Assembly (NCBI GenBank): GCA_947247005.1
Contig: OX365944.1
Location: 25,333,501-25,397,500, forward strand
Length of the DNA stretch: 64,000 bases
Direction of reading: 5' to 3'
Source of the DNA: Spisula solida
Lineage: Eukaryota; Mollusca; Bivalvia; Venerida; Mactridae
The notes beneath the pieces are model-generated. The model worked only from the letters and a program-made list of their open reading frames with translations, did not search any database and had not been told where the DNA came from. The position numbers and the translations under genes are program-made. Shown piece after piece: positions 37,300 through 51,600 of the stretch. Numbering within the stretch: position 1 is the stretch's first letter; each line of letters starts with the position of its first letter.

Positions 37300-38440
37300 T
37301 TGACATTATGTGCCTTTGCATCACGTGTTCTTTATGTGACGTTGTATCACCACGCATCACGTGTTCTACATGTGACGTTGTATCATCATGCATCACGTGT
37401 TCTACATGTGACGTTGTATCACCATGCATCACGTGTTCTACATGTGACGTTGTATCACCATGCATCACGTGTTCTACATGTGACGTTGTATCATCATGCA
37501 TCCCGTGTTCTACATGTGACGTTGTATCACCATGCATCACGTGTTCTACACGTGACGGTGTATCATCATGCATCACGTGTTCTACACGTGACGGTGTATC
37601 ATCATGCATCACGTGTTCTACATGTGACGTTGTATCACCATGCATCACGTGTTCTACATGTGACGTTGTATCACCACGCATCACGTGTTCTACATGTGAC
37701 GTTGTATCACCATGCATCACGTGTTCTACATGTGACGTTGTATCACCATGCATCACGTGTTCTGCATGTGACGTTGTATCACCATGCATCACGTATTCTA
37801 CATGTGACGTTGTATCATCATGCATAACGTGTTCTACATGTGACGGTGTATCATCATGCATAACGTGTTCTACATGTGACGTTGTATCACCATGTATCAC
37901 GTGTTCTACATGTGACGTTGTATCATCATGCATAACGTGTTCTACATGTGACGGTGTATCATCATGCATCCCGTGTTCTACATGTGACGTTGTATAACCA
38001 CGCATCACGTGTTCTACATGTGACGTTGTATCATCATGCATCACGTGTTCTACATGTGACGTTGTATAACCACGCATCACGTGTTCTACATGTGACGTTG
38101 TATCATCATGCATCATGTGTTTTACATGTGAAGTTGTATCACCATGTATCACGTGTTCTACATTTGTCGTTGTATCATCATGCATAACGTGTTCTACATG
38201 TGCCGTTGTATCACCATAAACCACATGTTCTACATGTGCCGTTGTATCACCATAACCACATGTTCTACATGTGACGTTGTATCACCATAAACCACATGTT
38301 CTACATGTGCCGTTGTATCACCATAAACCACATGTTCTACCTGTGCCGTTGTATCACCATAAACCACGTGTTTTACATGTAACGTTGTATAAACATGCAT
38401 CACGTGTTCTACATGTGACATTTGTATCACGATGAATCAT
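37300..38440. repeat. 36-bp minisatellite, about 31 copies, with an E-box in most units
   Basis: The unit is CATCACGTGTTCTACATGTG then ACGTTGTATCACCATG. Most copies keep TCACGTG and TGACG(T/G)TGTATCA. Copies after 38200 change to CCACATGTTC. 36 is divisible by three, so a 313-codon minus frame with a 12-residue repeat (SHVEHVMHGDTT) and two plus frames are open. None has other coding features. Confidence 0.95.
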
Positions 38441-40015
38441 ATGGCATTGTACCATGTTTTTGTTGATATTATTCGGCGATATATCATGTTGTGTTGTTGA
38501 CATTATGTGGCGATATATCAAGTTCTTTTGTTGACATTATTCGGCGATAAGTTGTTTTGTTGACATTATTCGGCGATATATCATGTTGTCTTGTTGACAT
38601 TATTTGGCGATGTATCATGTTTTGTTGACATTATTCGGCGATATATCATGTTGTTTTGGTGACATTATTTGGCGATATATGATATTTTGTTGACATTATA
38701 TGGCGATGTATCATGTTTTGTTGACATTATTCGGCGATATATCATGTTGTTTTGTTGACATTATTTGGCGATGTATCATGTTTTGTTGACATTATTCGGC
38801 GAATATCATGTTGTTTTTTTGACATTATTTGGCGATATATCATGTTGTGTTGACATTATGTGGCGATGTATCATGTTTTGTTGACATTATGTGGCGATGT
38901 ATCATGTTTTGTTGACACTATATGGCGATGTATCATGTTGTTTTGTTGACACTATATGACGATGTGTCATGTTTTGTTGACATTATGTGACGATGTTTCA
39001 TATTTTGTTGACATTATGTGACGATGTTTTTGTTGACATTAAGTGGCGAAATATCATATTTTGTTGATATTATTTGGCGATGTATCATATTTTATCGATA
39101 TTATGTGGCGATGTATCATGTTGTGTTGACATTATGTGACGATGTATCATGTTTTGTTGACATTATGTGACGATGTATCATGTTATGTTGACATTATGTG
39201 GCGATGTATCATGTAACGTTGATATTATGTGGCGATATATCATGTTGTGTTGACATTATGTGGCGATGTATCATATTATGTTCACATAATGTGACGATGT
39301 ATCATTTTGTGTCAACATTATGTGACGATGTATCATGTTTTGTCAACATTATGTGACGATGTATCATTTTGTGTCAACTTTATGTGACGATGTATCATTT
39401 TGTGTCAACATTATGTGACGATGTATCATGTTATGTTGACATTATGTGGCGATGTATCATGTTATGTTGACATTATGTGGCGATGTATCATTTTGTGTCA
39501 ACATTATGTGACGATGTATCATGTTATGTTGACTTCTATTATACGTCCCTGGTTGACATTATGTGGCGATGTATCATTTTGTGTTGACATTATGTGACGA
39601 TGTATCATGTTTTGTTGACATTATGTGACGATGTATCATTTTGTGTTGACATTATGTGACGATGTATCATGTTATGTTGACATTATGTGACGATGTATCA
39701 TGTTATGTTGACTTCTATTATACGTCCCTGGTTGACATTATGTGACGATGTATCATGTTATGTTGACATTATGTGACGATGTGTCATGTTATGTTGACAT
39801 TATGTGACAGTGTATCATGTTTTGTTGACATTATGTGGCGGTGACTCATGTTATGTTGACATTATGTGGCGGTGTATCATGTTATGTTGACATTATGTGA
39901 CGATGTATCATGTTTTGTTGACATTATGTGGCGATGTATCATTTTGTGTTGACATTATGTGGCGGTGTATCATGTTATGTTGACATTATGTGACGATGTA
40001 TCATGTTTTGTTGTA
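38441..40015. repeat. 31-bp minisatellite, about 50 copies
   Basis: The consensus is TTGTTGACATTATGTGACGA then TGTATCATGTT, with TGGCGA common in the first half. A foreign stretch, ACTTCTATTATACGTCCCTG, occurs at about 39532 and again at about 39712, showing duplication of a 180-bp block. The part ATGTGACGATGTATCA matches the core of the adjacent 36-bp unit. Confidence 0.93.
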
Positions 40016-40087
40016 ATCACGTGGCACTGACTAGTCAACACTGTCGTTTTGACCAATGAATATTTTGCATTTGAGATTATGTTTGTT

Positions 40088-40360
40088 TGTACTTGCCATG
40101 TTCGATTCTTAGCCGGGGCACTTGGTCATTTCTGAAACACTTTTCAGTGTTTCTTATCCAGTTAAATTTGTACTGGTTTGTAACACAAAGAATGTCTCGC
40201 ATGTATCCGCCCAGTGCACGTTAAAGAACCAAAATGTATATTCGAAAAGAGCAAGGACATCGCGTCCGGATTCTTTGTATCGCACAACTGTCTTGAAGTC
40301 TCTCATAAAGTCGGAGGTCATTAACCTATAAGATAGGGCAAGCCCAAATGACGGTCTCAG
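40088..40360 (+). mobile_element. SINE, 5'-truncated
   Basis: It begins near a B-box-like TGTTCGATTCTTAGC (about 40099) without a convincing A box. It then has CCCAGTGCACGTTAAAGAAC (about 40210), typical of conserved central SINE domains in molluscs. Short frames here are incidental. Confidence 0.5.
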
Positions 40361-41189
40361 TCGAACGCACAAAAATAGCGTATCGTGTGTGGGTGGTTGA
40401 CGTACGATGATTGTCCATGGCATGTTTTCAACACACTCATGCACCAGATTCCACGCAAGTGAATTTTAATGGAGATGCGTTGATTCATATGTTTAGTCAA
40501 CGCTCATATAAAATGACAGTGAGTGTCGGATGCAATATTTATGGTAAAAGTATGTATATTATTTACAATACCACATGGGGTATAGAACGCTTGACAATCA
40601 CACCTTTATATCGTTTTAACTGAAGATATATTTTAGTGTTGACAAGAAGCTTTGATCAACGTGATCACTAGTTTGATATATAGCTTTATTGTAGGCAATT
40701 AGCAAGCCTGGCTGTAACATATATGAATAAATAATGCATTTTTCACTCTATAAACTATACATTCTGGGCACATTTAAGGCATAATTTAGATGCTGGCGTA
40801 TGAAACGCTTTGATAAACGATGCATTGATGGGATAAACATGCTTAATCATTGTGTAATGCATCATTCGTGGCAGTTTTACACCAGAAATAAGGTAATTTC
40901 ATACGTTCATGCAAACAGGTGAAATGCTCTGTTTTAAGTTTATTGAAATGTATGATGAAATAAATAACCGATAATATCCGAACGTATCCGACTATTACAT
41001 CAACATGAGGGACTTGTATAGTGATTTACAGGGGTTTTATGTTTCCGAACTAACGAACAGTTTTTCTCTGACTGTAGTTAAATCGTTTGTACCAAAATCA
41101 AATTATGTAAATAAAAAATCAGTAAAATGTTCATGATACAAAAGTCTTTGAAAGGGCATGGATAGAAAACGAAGCTTATTTCTTAATAT
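40361..41189. other. Intergenic, nothing recognised
   Basis: AT-rich unique DNA. Confidence 0.5.
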
Positions 41190-42060
41190 GAACGACGATG
41201 CGCACATTAGATACAGTACTGAGCGACGGTTAGCACATTGGATATAGCTCTGAGCGACGGTTAGAACATTGGATACATCACTGAGTGACGGTTAGCGCAT
41301 TGAGTACAGCACTGAATGACGGTTAGCACATTGGATACAGCACTGAATGACGGTTAGCACATTGGATGCAGCACTAAGCGACGGTTAGCACATTGTATAC
41401 AGCACTGAGCGACGGTTAGCACATTGGATACAGCACTAAGCGACGGTTAGCACATTGGATACAGCACTGAACGACGGTTAGCACATTTGATACGTCACTA
41501 AACGACGGTTAGCACATTGGATACAGCACTGAGCGACGGTTAGCACATTTAATACAGTACTGAACGACGGTTAGCACATTGGATACAGCACTGACCGACG
41601 GTTAGCACATTGGATACATCACTAAGCGACGGTTAGCACATTGGATACATCACTAAGCGACGGTTAGCACATTGGATACAGCACTGAGCGACGGTTAGCA
41701 CATTGCATACAGTACTGAGCGACAGTTAGCACAGTGCATACAGCACTGACCGACGGTTAGCACATTGGATACAGCACTGAACGACGGTTAGCACATTGGA
41801 TACAGCTCTAAACGACGGTTAGCACATTGGATACAACACTGAGCGACGTTTAGCACATTGGATACAACACTAAACGACGGTTAGCACATTGGATACAGCA
41901 CTAAACGACGGCTAGCACATTTGATGCAGCACTGAACGACGGTTAACACATTTGATACAGTACTGAACGACGGTAAGCACATTGGAAACATCACTGAACG
42001 ACGGTTAACACATTGGATACAGCACTGAACGACGGTTTGCACATTGGATACAGCACTTCA
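41190..42060. repeat. 31-bp minisatellite, about 28 copies (second family)
   Basis: The unit is GCACTGAGCGACGGTTAGCA then CATTGGATACA, counted directly as 31 bp. It ends at 42061 next to a B-box-like fragment CGACCCGGGTTCGAAT, perhaps the 3' half of a SINE head. Confidence 0.93.
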
Positions 42061-43297
42061 AGCGACCCGGGTTCGAATGATAAGCGGGAAATCCGTACTG
42101 AAAATAATTTTGCGAAACGCTTCTAAACAAGATCAAAACGAAAACAAATAAAAACATATGAAGTGCTCTATCTTGAGCGATCAAGTGATTTTGATAATAA
42201 AAAATATCACATCAATCATTTCATTTCCTTATTAAATAATATCTAGGCCGTGTTTGTTTACTTTGATTTAATTGCATAAAGTCTGTATGTAAAGGTCACC
42301 ACTTATGTTGACCTGTATGCACGCAGTCACTTCCCCTTGTGTGATCATGTAGATGGCGTACACAACTGTATATACCCGGTACCTCGGAATCATGGGTACC
42401 TCGGCAATATGAGGCACGGTTATACTACCAAAGTGCATACCCCTAAAACGGCAACATAATAGTTCGGCCATGTGCAATGCGCACACAGAACGCGCTCTGA
42501 TTATGTGTAGCGATTTCCCCACACTTACAATTACTTATAAGACAAAGAAAAGGCTGTCAAGTATCTCGTTAAACAAGATACGCCCAGATTTGTCTACATT
42601 GTGACGACAAGAACCTAGGGTTTTCAGTTACGGAAACGATGCATTGTTACAGGTTCCATGAGGGAAAGTAATTCTAGCCAGTTGCTGATTGGTTGGTATT
42701 CAAATATGATCCATTATAAAGGGTTTGCCTCAGATTTTTCAGTGAATTATCACCCATCACCGCTAATCCTGGGAAATCAGCGAGTGACCGCTGACCACCA
42801 GAAAAGTGGTCATTTTTTAATGCTGACATGCCGACATTATTACATACATACAAATCTGACGTGTGCAATAAACATATGACAGGTTAATGCATAAAACACA
42901 TCAAACCGTGATAAATTAATGAGGGGAACTATTTTATATGACAACTAGTTAATTAATACGCGCTAAAACAATAAACAATTGACATGTCTTGTGTGACTTC
43001 TGTCACATTTGGTAGGAAATAATCACAAAACGCGTACGTAAAATCACTCAAAGTGACGAACGAGATGACAGCCTTTATAGCTTACTAAAGACACCCCCAT
43101 TCCAGAGACAGTCCAGCTGTTAATAAACAACGAGACTATTTTTATTGCCCTTATGAACTCAAGTTTGATGTATCATATATGTGTGATATTCCGGTATAAG
43201 TTGGTACTTTTAGATGACAATGGCAATATATTAACATGTGCATGACGCAAGTTCTGCTTATCAACAAAATGTACAATTATTGTATAAGAGCTTATCG
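42061..43297. other. Intergenic, with a possible tRNA-like 3' half at its start
   Basis: GACCCGGGTTCGAATG (about 42065) resembles a tRNA T-arm. Otherwise nothing is recognised. Confidence 0.45.
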
Positions 43298-46200
43298 TGT
43301 ATAAGTAGGTGTGTGAAGTTGGCTCTGAGATCGTTAATCGAAGATCGACATTCAATACAGACCTAGGTGCTAATACAGATCCAGCTCTGAAATCGACATT
43401 GGCAATATAAGGTGAGCTAATACAGACCCAGTGGCCAATACAGATCCAGCTCTGAGATCGACATTCGCAAAAAAAGGCCTGTGAATACAGATCTGAGTTT
43501 GAATACAGAGCCAGGTCTGACATCGTCATTCGATGTACACCGACGGCGAATACAGACCTTGGACCGAATACCGACCCAGCTCTGAGATCGACATTCGCAA
43601 AATAATGCCTATGAATACAGATCTGAGTTTGAATACAGAGCCAGGTCTGACATCGTCATTCGATGTACACCGACGGCGAATACAGACCTAGGACCGAATA
43701 CCGACCCAGCTCTGAGATCGACATTCGCAAAATAATGCCTATGAATACAGATCTGAGTTTGAATACAGAGCCAGGTCTGACATCGTCATTCGATGTACAC
43801 CGACGGCGAATACAGACCTAGGACCGAATACCGACCCAGCTCTGAGATCGACATTCGCAAAATAATGCCTATGAATACAGATCTGAGTTTGAATACAGAG
43901 CCAGGTCTGACATCGTCATTCGCTGTACACAGACGGCGAATACAGACCTAGGACCGAATACCGACCCAGCTCTGACATCGACATTCGATGTATAGCGACG
44001 GCGAATACCGACCTAGGATCGAATACCGACCCAGCTCTGACATCAACATTCGCAAAATAAGGCCTGTGAATACAGACCTAAGTTTGAATACAGACCCAGG
44101 TCTGACATCGTCATTCGATGTACACCTACGGCGAATACAGACCTAGGACCGAATACCGACCCAGCTCTGAGATCGACATTCGCAAAATAAGGCCAGTGAA
44201 TACAGACCTAAGTTTGAATACAGACCCAGGTCTGACATCGTCATTCGATGTACACCTACGGCGAATACAGACCTAGGACCGAATTCCGACCCAGCTCTGA
44301 AATCGACATTCGCAAAATAAGGCCTGTGAATACAGATCTGAGTTTGAATACAGAGCCAGGTCTGACATCGTCATTCGATGTACAACTATGGCGAATACAG
44401 ACCTAGGATCGAATACCGACCCAGCTCTGACATCGACATTCGATGTACAGCGACGGCGAATACAGACCTAGAATCGAATACCGACCCAGCTCTGAGATCG
44501 ACATTCGATGTACAGCGACGGCGAATACAGACCTAGGATCGAATACCGACCCAGCTCTGAGATCGACATTCGCAAAATAATGCCTATGAATACAGATCTG
44601 AGTTTGAATACAGAGCCAGGTCTGACATCGTCATTCGATGTACACCGACGGCGAATACAGACCTAGGACCGAATACCGACCCAGCTCTGAGATCGACATT
44701 CGCTAAATAATGCCTATGAATACAGATCTGAGTTTGAATACAGAGCCAGGTCTGACATCGTCATTCGATGTACACCGACGGCGAATACAGACCTAGGACC
44801 GAATACCGACCCAGCTCTGAGATCGACATTGGCAAAATAAGGCCTGTGAATACAGATCTGAGTTTGAATACAGAGCCAGGTCTGACATCGTCATTCAATG
44901 TACACCTACGGCGAATACAGACCTAGGACCGAATACAGACCCAGCTCTGAGATCGATATTCGCAAAATAAGGCCTGTGAATACAGATCCGAGTTTGAATA
45001 CAGAGCCAGGTCTGACTTCAACATTCGATGTACAACTATGGCGAATACAGACATAGGATCGAATACCGACTCAGCTCTGACATCGACATTCCATGTAAAG
45101 CGACGGCGAATACAGACCTAGGATCCAATACCGACCCAGCTCTGACATCGACATTCGATGTATAGCGACGGCGAATACAGACCTAGGATCGAATACCGAC
45201 CCAGCTCTGACATCAACATTCGCAAAATAAGGCCTGTGAATACAGACCTAAGTTTGAATACAGACCCAGGTCTGACATCGTCATTTGATGTACACCTACG
45301 GCGAATACAGACCTAGGACCGAATACCGACCCAGCTCTGAGATCGACATTCGCAAAATAAGGCCTGTGAATACAGACCTAAGTTTGAATACAGACCCAGG
45401 TCTGACATCGTCATTCGATGTACACCTACGGCGAATACAGACCTAGGACCGAATACCGACCCAGCTCTGAGATCGATATTCGCAAAATAAGGCCTGTGAA
45501 TACAGATCCGAGTTTGAATACAGAGCCAGGTCTGACATCGACATTCGATGTACAACTATGGCGAATACAGACATAGGATCGAATACCGACCCAGCTCTGA
45601 CATCGACAATCAATGTGTTCCGACGGCGAATACAGACCTAGGATCGAATACCGACCTAGCTCTGACATCGACATTCGATGTATACCGACGGCGAATACAG
45701 ACCTAGGATCGAATACCGACCCAGCTCTGAGATCGACATTCACAACATAATGTGGGCGAATACAGATATGAGTTTGAATACAGAGCCAGGTCTGACATCG
45801 TTATTCGATGTTAACCGACGGCGAATACAGACCTCGGATTCAATACCGACCCAACTATGACTTCGACAATCATTATTTACCGACGGCGAATACAGACCCA
45901 AGTGTGAATACAGATCCATCTCTGAGTTCGTCATTCGCAAAATACGTTGAGGGGAATACCGAGCTGGGATGCAATATTATTGACAGCCAGAAACCAAGAA
46001 AATAATATATTTTACATGCTTTATATTTGTTGTTCAATGCATGAAATCTGTAAAAGCAACATCAATACATACCGTTTTATTTATTTCTTATTTATAAACT
46101 AATAGTAAATGACCAATATAAATGAGTTCTAATTAAATACATTGCAAATTTACCATAGTTTACATTGATTATTTAAAATTTATTTTAAAGGGAAGTAATA

Positions 46201-48560
46201 AAGCCTTAACAATAAACGTCACTGCTACGTATCCACAGTTTAATGCATAGACCGATGACGAATACAGACCTAGGATCGAATACCGACCCAGCTCAGAGAT
46301 CGACATTCACAAAATGTGGTTGGTGAATACAGATCTGAGTTTGAATACAGAGCCAGGTCTGACATCGACATTCGATGTAAACCGAGGGCGAATACAGACC
46401 TAGGATCGAATACCGACCCAGCTCTGACATCGACATTCACAAAATTAGGTGGGTGAATACAGATCTGAATTTGAATACAGAGCCAGGTCTGACATCGACA
46501 TTCGATGTAAACCGAGGGCGAATACAGACCTAGGATCGAATACCGACCCAGCTCCGAGATCGACATTCGCAATATAAGGTAAGTGAATACAGATCTGAGT
46601 TTGAATACAGAGCTAGGTCTGACATCGACGTTCGATGTAAACCGAGGGCGAATACAGACCAAGGACCGAATACCGACCCAGCTCTGACATCGACAATCAA
46701 TGTATTCCGACGGCGAATACAGACCTAGGATCGAATACCGACCCAGCTCTGACATCGACAATCGACGTATACCGCTGGCGAATACAGACCTAGGATCGAA
46801 TACCGACCCAGCTCTGATATCAACATTCGCAAAATAAGGCCTGTGAATACAGACCTGAGTTTGAATACAGTCCTAGGTCTGACATCGACATTCAATGTAT
46901 ACCCACGGCGAATACTGACCTAGGATCGAATACCGACCCAGCTCTGACATCAAGAATCGCAAAATAAGGCCTGTGAATACAGACCTGAGTTTGAATACAG
47001 ACCCAGGTCTGACATCGACATTCAATGTATACCCACGGCGAATACAGACCTAGGATCGAATACCGACCCAGCTCTGAGATCGACATTTGCAATATAAGGT
47101 AAGTGAATACATATCTGGGTTTGAATACAGAGCCAGGTCTGACATCGACGTTCGATGTAAACCGAGGGCGAATACAGACCTAGGATCCAATACCGACCCA
47201 GCTCTGAGATCGACATTCGCAATATAAGGTGCGTGAATACATAAAAAAAAATATCTGAGTTTGAATACAGAGCCAGGTCTGACATCGGCATTCGATGTAT
47301 ACGGACGGCGAATACAGACCTAGGATCAAATACCGACCCAGCTCTGAGATCGACATTCGCAATATAAGGTGCGTGAATACATATATGAGTTTGAATACAG
47401 AGCCAGGTCTGACATCGACATTCGATGTATACCCACGGCGAATACAGACCTAGGACCGAATACCGACCCAGCTCTGAGATCGACATTCGCGAAATGTGGT
47501 TGGTGAATACAGATCTGAGTTTGAATACAGAGCCAGCTCTGATATCGGCATTCGATATGAACCGACAGCGTATACAGACCTAGAATCGAATACCGATCAA
47601 GCTCTCACATCGACATTCGCAATATAAGGTGCGTGAATACATATCTGAGTTTGAATACAGAGCCAGGTCTGACATGGACATTCGAGGTATACCCACGGTG
47701 AATACAGACCTAGGATCCAATACCGACCCAGCTCTGAGATCGACATTCGCGAATTGTGGTTGGTGAATACAGATTTGAGTTTGAATACTGATCCAAGTCT
47801 TACATCGACATTCGATGTAAACCGACATCGAATACAGACCTAGGATCGAATACCGATCCGGCTCTGAGATCGACATTCGCTAAATAAGGTTGGTGAATAC
47901 CGAGCTGCGTTTGTATAAACAGCCAGCTCTGACATTCGATGCATACTGACGTCGAATACAGACCTGCGGTCGAATACCGGTCCAGATATGAGATCAACTT
48001 TGCTAAATAAGGATGGTGAATACAGATCTTAGTTGGAATACAGATCCAGCTATGACATCGACATTCGGTGTATACAGCCGGCTAATCAAGACCAAGGGTC
48101 GAAAGTCGATCCAGCTCCGAGATCGACATTCCCAATATAGGGCCGGTGAATGCAGGTCTCGGGTTGAATACAGAGTCTGAGATCGACATTTGTTGTATAC
48201 CGACGGCGAGTACAGACCTACTATCGAATACCGACCCAGTTCTGAGATCGTCATTCGCAATATCAGACCGTTGAATACTCAGCTGCGTTTGAATACAGAC
48301 CCGGCTCTGACATCGACATTCGCAATATATGGCCGTTGAATACCGAGCTGAGTTTGAATACAGAACTAGGCCTGACATCGACATTCCATTTATCTCGAAG
48401 GCTAATGCAGACCAATGTTTGAATAATGATTCCGCTCTGAGATCGACATTCAATATATTCCGATATCTAATGCACACCAAGGTCCGAATGCAGTCAGAGT
48501 GCAGGCCTAGTGCAGACCGAATGCAAATCAGCTCTGAGAGCGACATTTTTTTACATCGGG
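43298..48560 (-). repeat. Left arm of a giant inverted duplication: 65-bp/130-bp satellite array
   Basis: Two monomer types of 65 bp alternate. A begins GAATACAGACCTAGGATC and contains CTGAGATCGACATTCGCAAA. B begins GAATACAGATCTGAGTTTG and contains CTGACATCGTCATTCGATGT. Each monomer also contains a second GAATAC half-repeat. The array is interrupted at 46005-46258 by non-repetitive AT-rich DNA and decays after about 47900. The whole block, including its outer flank, is present in reverse complement at 52.99-58.25 kb. The 130-bp period is not a multiple of three and frames differ between copies, so it is non-coding. Confidence 0.95.
46005..46258. other. Non-repetitive island inside the left arm
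   Basis: About 250 bp of AT-rich unique sequence splits the satellite. Its reverse complement lies at about 54185-54445 with only a few differences by eye. For example, 46211-46233 pairs exactly with 54211-54233. Confidence 0.85.
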
Positions 48561-48610
48561 CATAGCCTCTATTTGCCAGTCTGCGTTCTGTTGAAATATG
48601 GAGTACAAAT

Positions 48611-48675
48611 GAGTGCCTTTACCCGGGTCGCCAGATTAGAAGAAAAGTGCTTTAACCACTAAACCTCGGAAACAA
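48611..48675 (-). mobile_element. tRNA-derived SINE head inserted in decayed satellite
   Basis: On the minus strand, GGTTTAGTGGTTAAAGCAC is A-box-like, and GGCGACCCGGGTAAAGGC lies where the T arm should be. Satellite-like words (GAATGCAGACCTAGC) resume after it to about 48780. Confidence 0.5.
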
Positions 48676-51600
48676 TAATTCGATATATACCTATATCGAA
48701 TGCAAAACCAGGTCCGAATGCAGACCTAGCTCTTACATTGACATTCGATATATACCTTCTGTACAAACAGGCCCTAGGTTGAATATAGCTGCGACTTAAG
48801 CAGTAGGCAGAACTTACTTTGAATCTTTGTGTTCCGTTTGAACAACACAGAGCTTAAAACAACAGTTTACGTTTTTCTTCTCTGACCGGTTTGAACTAGA
48901 CGCACTTGACACCTTTTTTGGTCGTATTATGTCTTTCTTGATAGGGTGCCAAAACTTCTACGAGGAATGTTCAATATACAATTTTACAGTGATCATAAAA
49001 AACTACAAGGCGTCATAATTGCTTTAAATAATTTCAAACCCATTTTGTACTTTGTGGTTGTCGTCCATTTTACACACACCACCGGGAGTGATTACTCGAA
49101 CCTTGCCGATCACAACACCATGCACTGGTACATTTTCGGATGGATGAGGATCAACTTAAATGTCAAAAATATTTAGCTAAAATAACAACAACTCATGTTC
49201 CATTCCATGAGGACAATTTTGTGCTAGTACACTATTATTCCTCATAACATATCTCATATCTACATAGTGTATTGACTACTTCTTATTTTAGTCTTGTAGG
49301 CCTAGTATACAAGTATCATGACATTTGCAAAATGTTCTGTTAGTACATCGCTTATAAATGGGGCACACATCTATTCGTCATCCGATAATCGATCGGCATA
49401 CCCATTACCTAAGTGGACCGGAGGCCGGACGGACATCGGCTGGTCTTCGTGGAATTGTCGGATTAAATCAGAACGTGACGTAGGGTCAAAGTGATATTTC
49501 CGTGATGAACCAATGTGTTTTTATGTCCCTCAACCGTTCCCGTCCGCCATCCTTTACCAAGGAGCAAATGTTAACCAGCGGCCGACGCTCAGTGTATACA
49601 CTATGCCTATACACAGGTTAAATAGTTATGGTATACGGACACCAGCCAGCCAGTGTGACCAAGGTATAAGCTAATTTTCTAACTCATAACATGTCGTAAT
49701 AACCCAATTATCTGCCAAAACACAGCGCAATATGCAATTTTCAGCGCAATTTCACAGCGCAATCAGAAGCTAATCAAGGAAATCTATGGTTAAGATAATA
49801 AGAACCATACACATAATTGAACAGTCCTCTTTGTACATGCATATTGTTTGCGCTCTACTAGGCGTTGGTGTCGAAATTCAAGGTCGCAATTATAGTGCAA
49901 ACACATTACCCTTGTAATCGAACATTCGTTAAAGCATCATTTAACCGTTTACTAATTGTCAATAACTTAAAATGATATTTGTTTCCATCAGCAGAAAGTA
50001 TTGCGATTATGTACACGGTATACTATAAACACAAATCTAAATATCCAACAAGACACGATTATCTCGAGGAAATTGATACTTGTCGTGCAATATATCGATG
50101 CATAAAATGTGAGAACTTAAAGTTCATTTGGTTGGACTATAACTGTGGTTTACTTGGTGCATTCATTTCGCGGCAAACCTGTCTTAATGAAGACAAACTA
50201 TATAGTACCTGGCCCATATCGTATATAATATATACACAATATGTACGTACATAACAGCTAGATGGTGATTCACCAAATTGCAAATAACCTTTGCATAATA
50301 CATGCTAGCAAATGTAGAGTATGATACATATTATAAAATTCGTAAAAGCTACTGCATTTTGTTCTAGGTGAAATAAAAATAACAATTTTGGCTAGCAATT
50401 GTTATGGTATAGTAAGGTATGACCTTAACCGATGGAAGCGGATCACCGGCGGTACCAGCGCTATGACTGGACTTGGAACAAAATAAGGCAGATTAGTAAT
50501 CGAAAGGATTGATATACATGTTCATAAAATATACAAAAGTAATCCGATTGATTTCAAATTTGCACATTTTTATGCATTTTATACTTGTTTAACTAGTGAT
50601 ATATCAACACTGATGTTTGAAAAGTCTGAATGGCTTTAGCTGTACAGGAAATCTGCCATGTTCCAAATACTCTTGAAGAGGGAATTTTACTGGTACTATG
50701 CCCTATACAGTGTTACTGAATTTTGCTGTTGGACGTGTTAAGTGGGAAAGTCAAATATGTAGCTATTTTAAATATCTAAATATGTTGTTTTTTCACAGAA
50801 CAAATAAATTCAGAATAATTCATCATTTGTCGTTTAAAACTATGTATTTTAGATGTATGACGTCATATCCCTGATACTATAATACGAACAACAAAAATAA
50901 AACAATGGTGGTAATTTCATGTAAGCAGAATTACATGAAAAGGACAACATGTGTGAGTTTTCTTTTTTTGTTTATAATGAGGGTATAACATTAACCCCAT
51001 CCACTTTTTAAAAGTTAGTGTCGAACATAAAAAGTCTTGTAAAATATACATGAGGCAAAAAGGATTAAAATCCTCCGACGAAAGAACCATCATGTCACAT
51101 TCTAGAAATGTTGACATATTCAGAATAAATTAGTGTATAATTCGTTAGTATGCATCCAGTATTCATTAGGATGTATGTGTGGTATTTTGGGTTTCGCGTT
51201 TGATTCATTTGTATAGCTATAGTTTAATAATAATTTAGCGGTTTCAAAATTTCAGATTGTCATTTATGAGTACAATGGTACATATTCGAATAAAATGAAT
51301 TTAAATCCAATCCGCATGAATGACATTTGAAAACAACGCTCAGAAACCGTATGAGCCCATATAACATAATTGCATTGCGTAATTATGAGACAAGTATTGT
51401 CCAGTGCAATAAAACATGTCCTGTTTGAATATCAATGAACTGAAAACGCATTCATTTTTTACGAAACCGTTTCCATCTCATTGATATTGACAAATGTCTA
51501 GCTGAGGGTAGTAAACCCTTGTAATGAATATCATCTCACACATGGGTCATTAAAATTAAGTCAATAAAGTAATCTTGAAAAAGTACATGTGTTTAAACAA

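Noticed and set aside
37283..38224. 313-codon minus-strand frame with a 12-residue repeat
   Set aside because: It coincides exactly with the 36-bp array, plus-strand frames are open too, and base changes do not favour synonymous sites.
34143..42060. CRISPR array
   Set aside because: Units are directly contiguous without unique spacers, periods are too short or variants too many, there are no cas-like genes, and the DNA is eukaryotic.
49979..50254. 91-codon frame near the centre of the inverted duplication
   Set aside because: Starts with TTG, no recognised domain, no regulatory context. It could be an exon, but nothing supports it.
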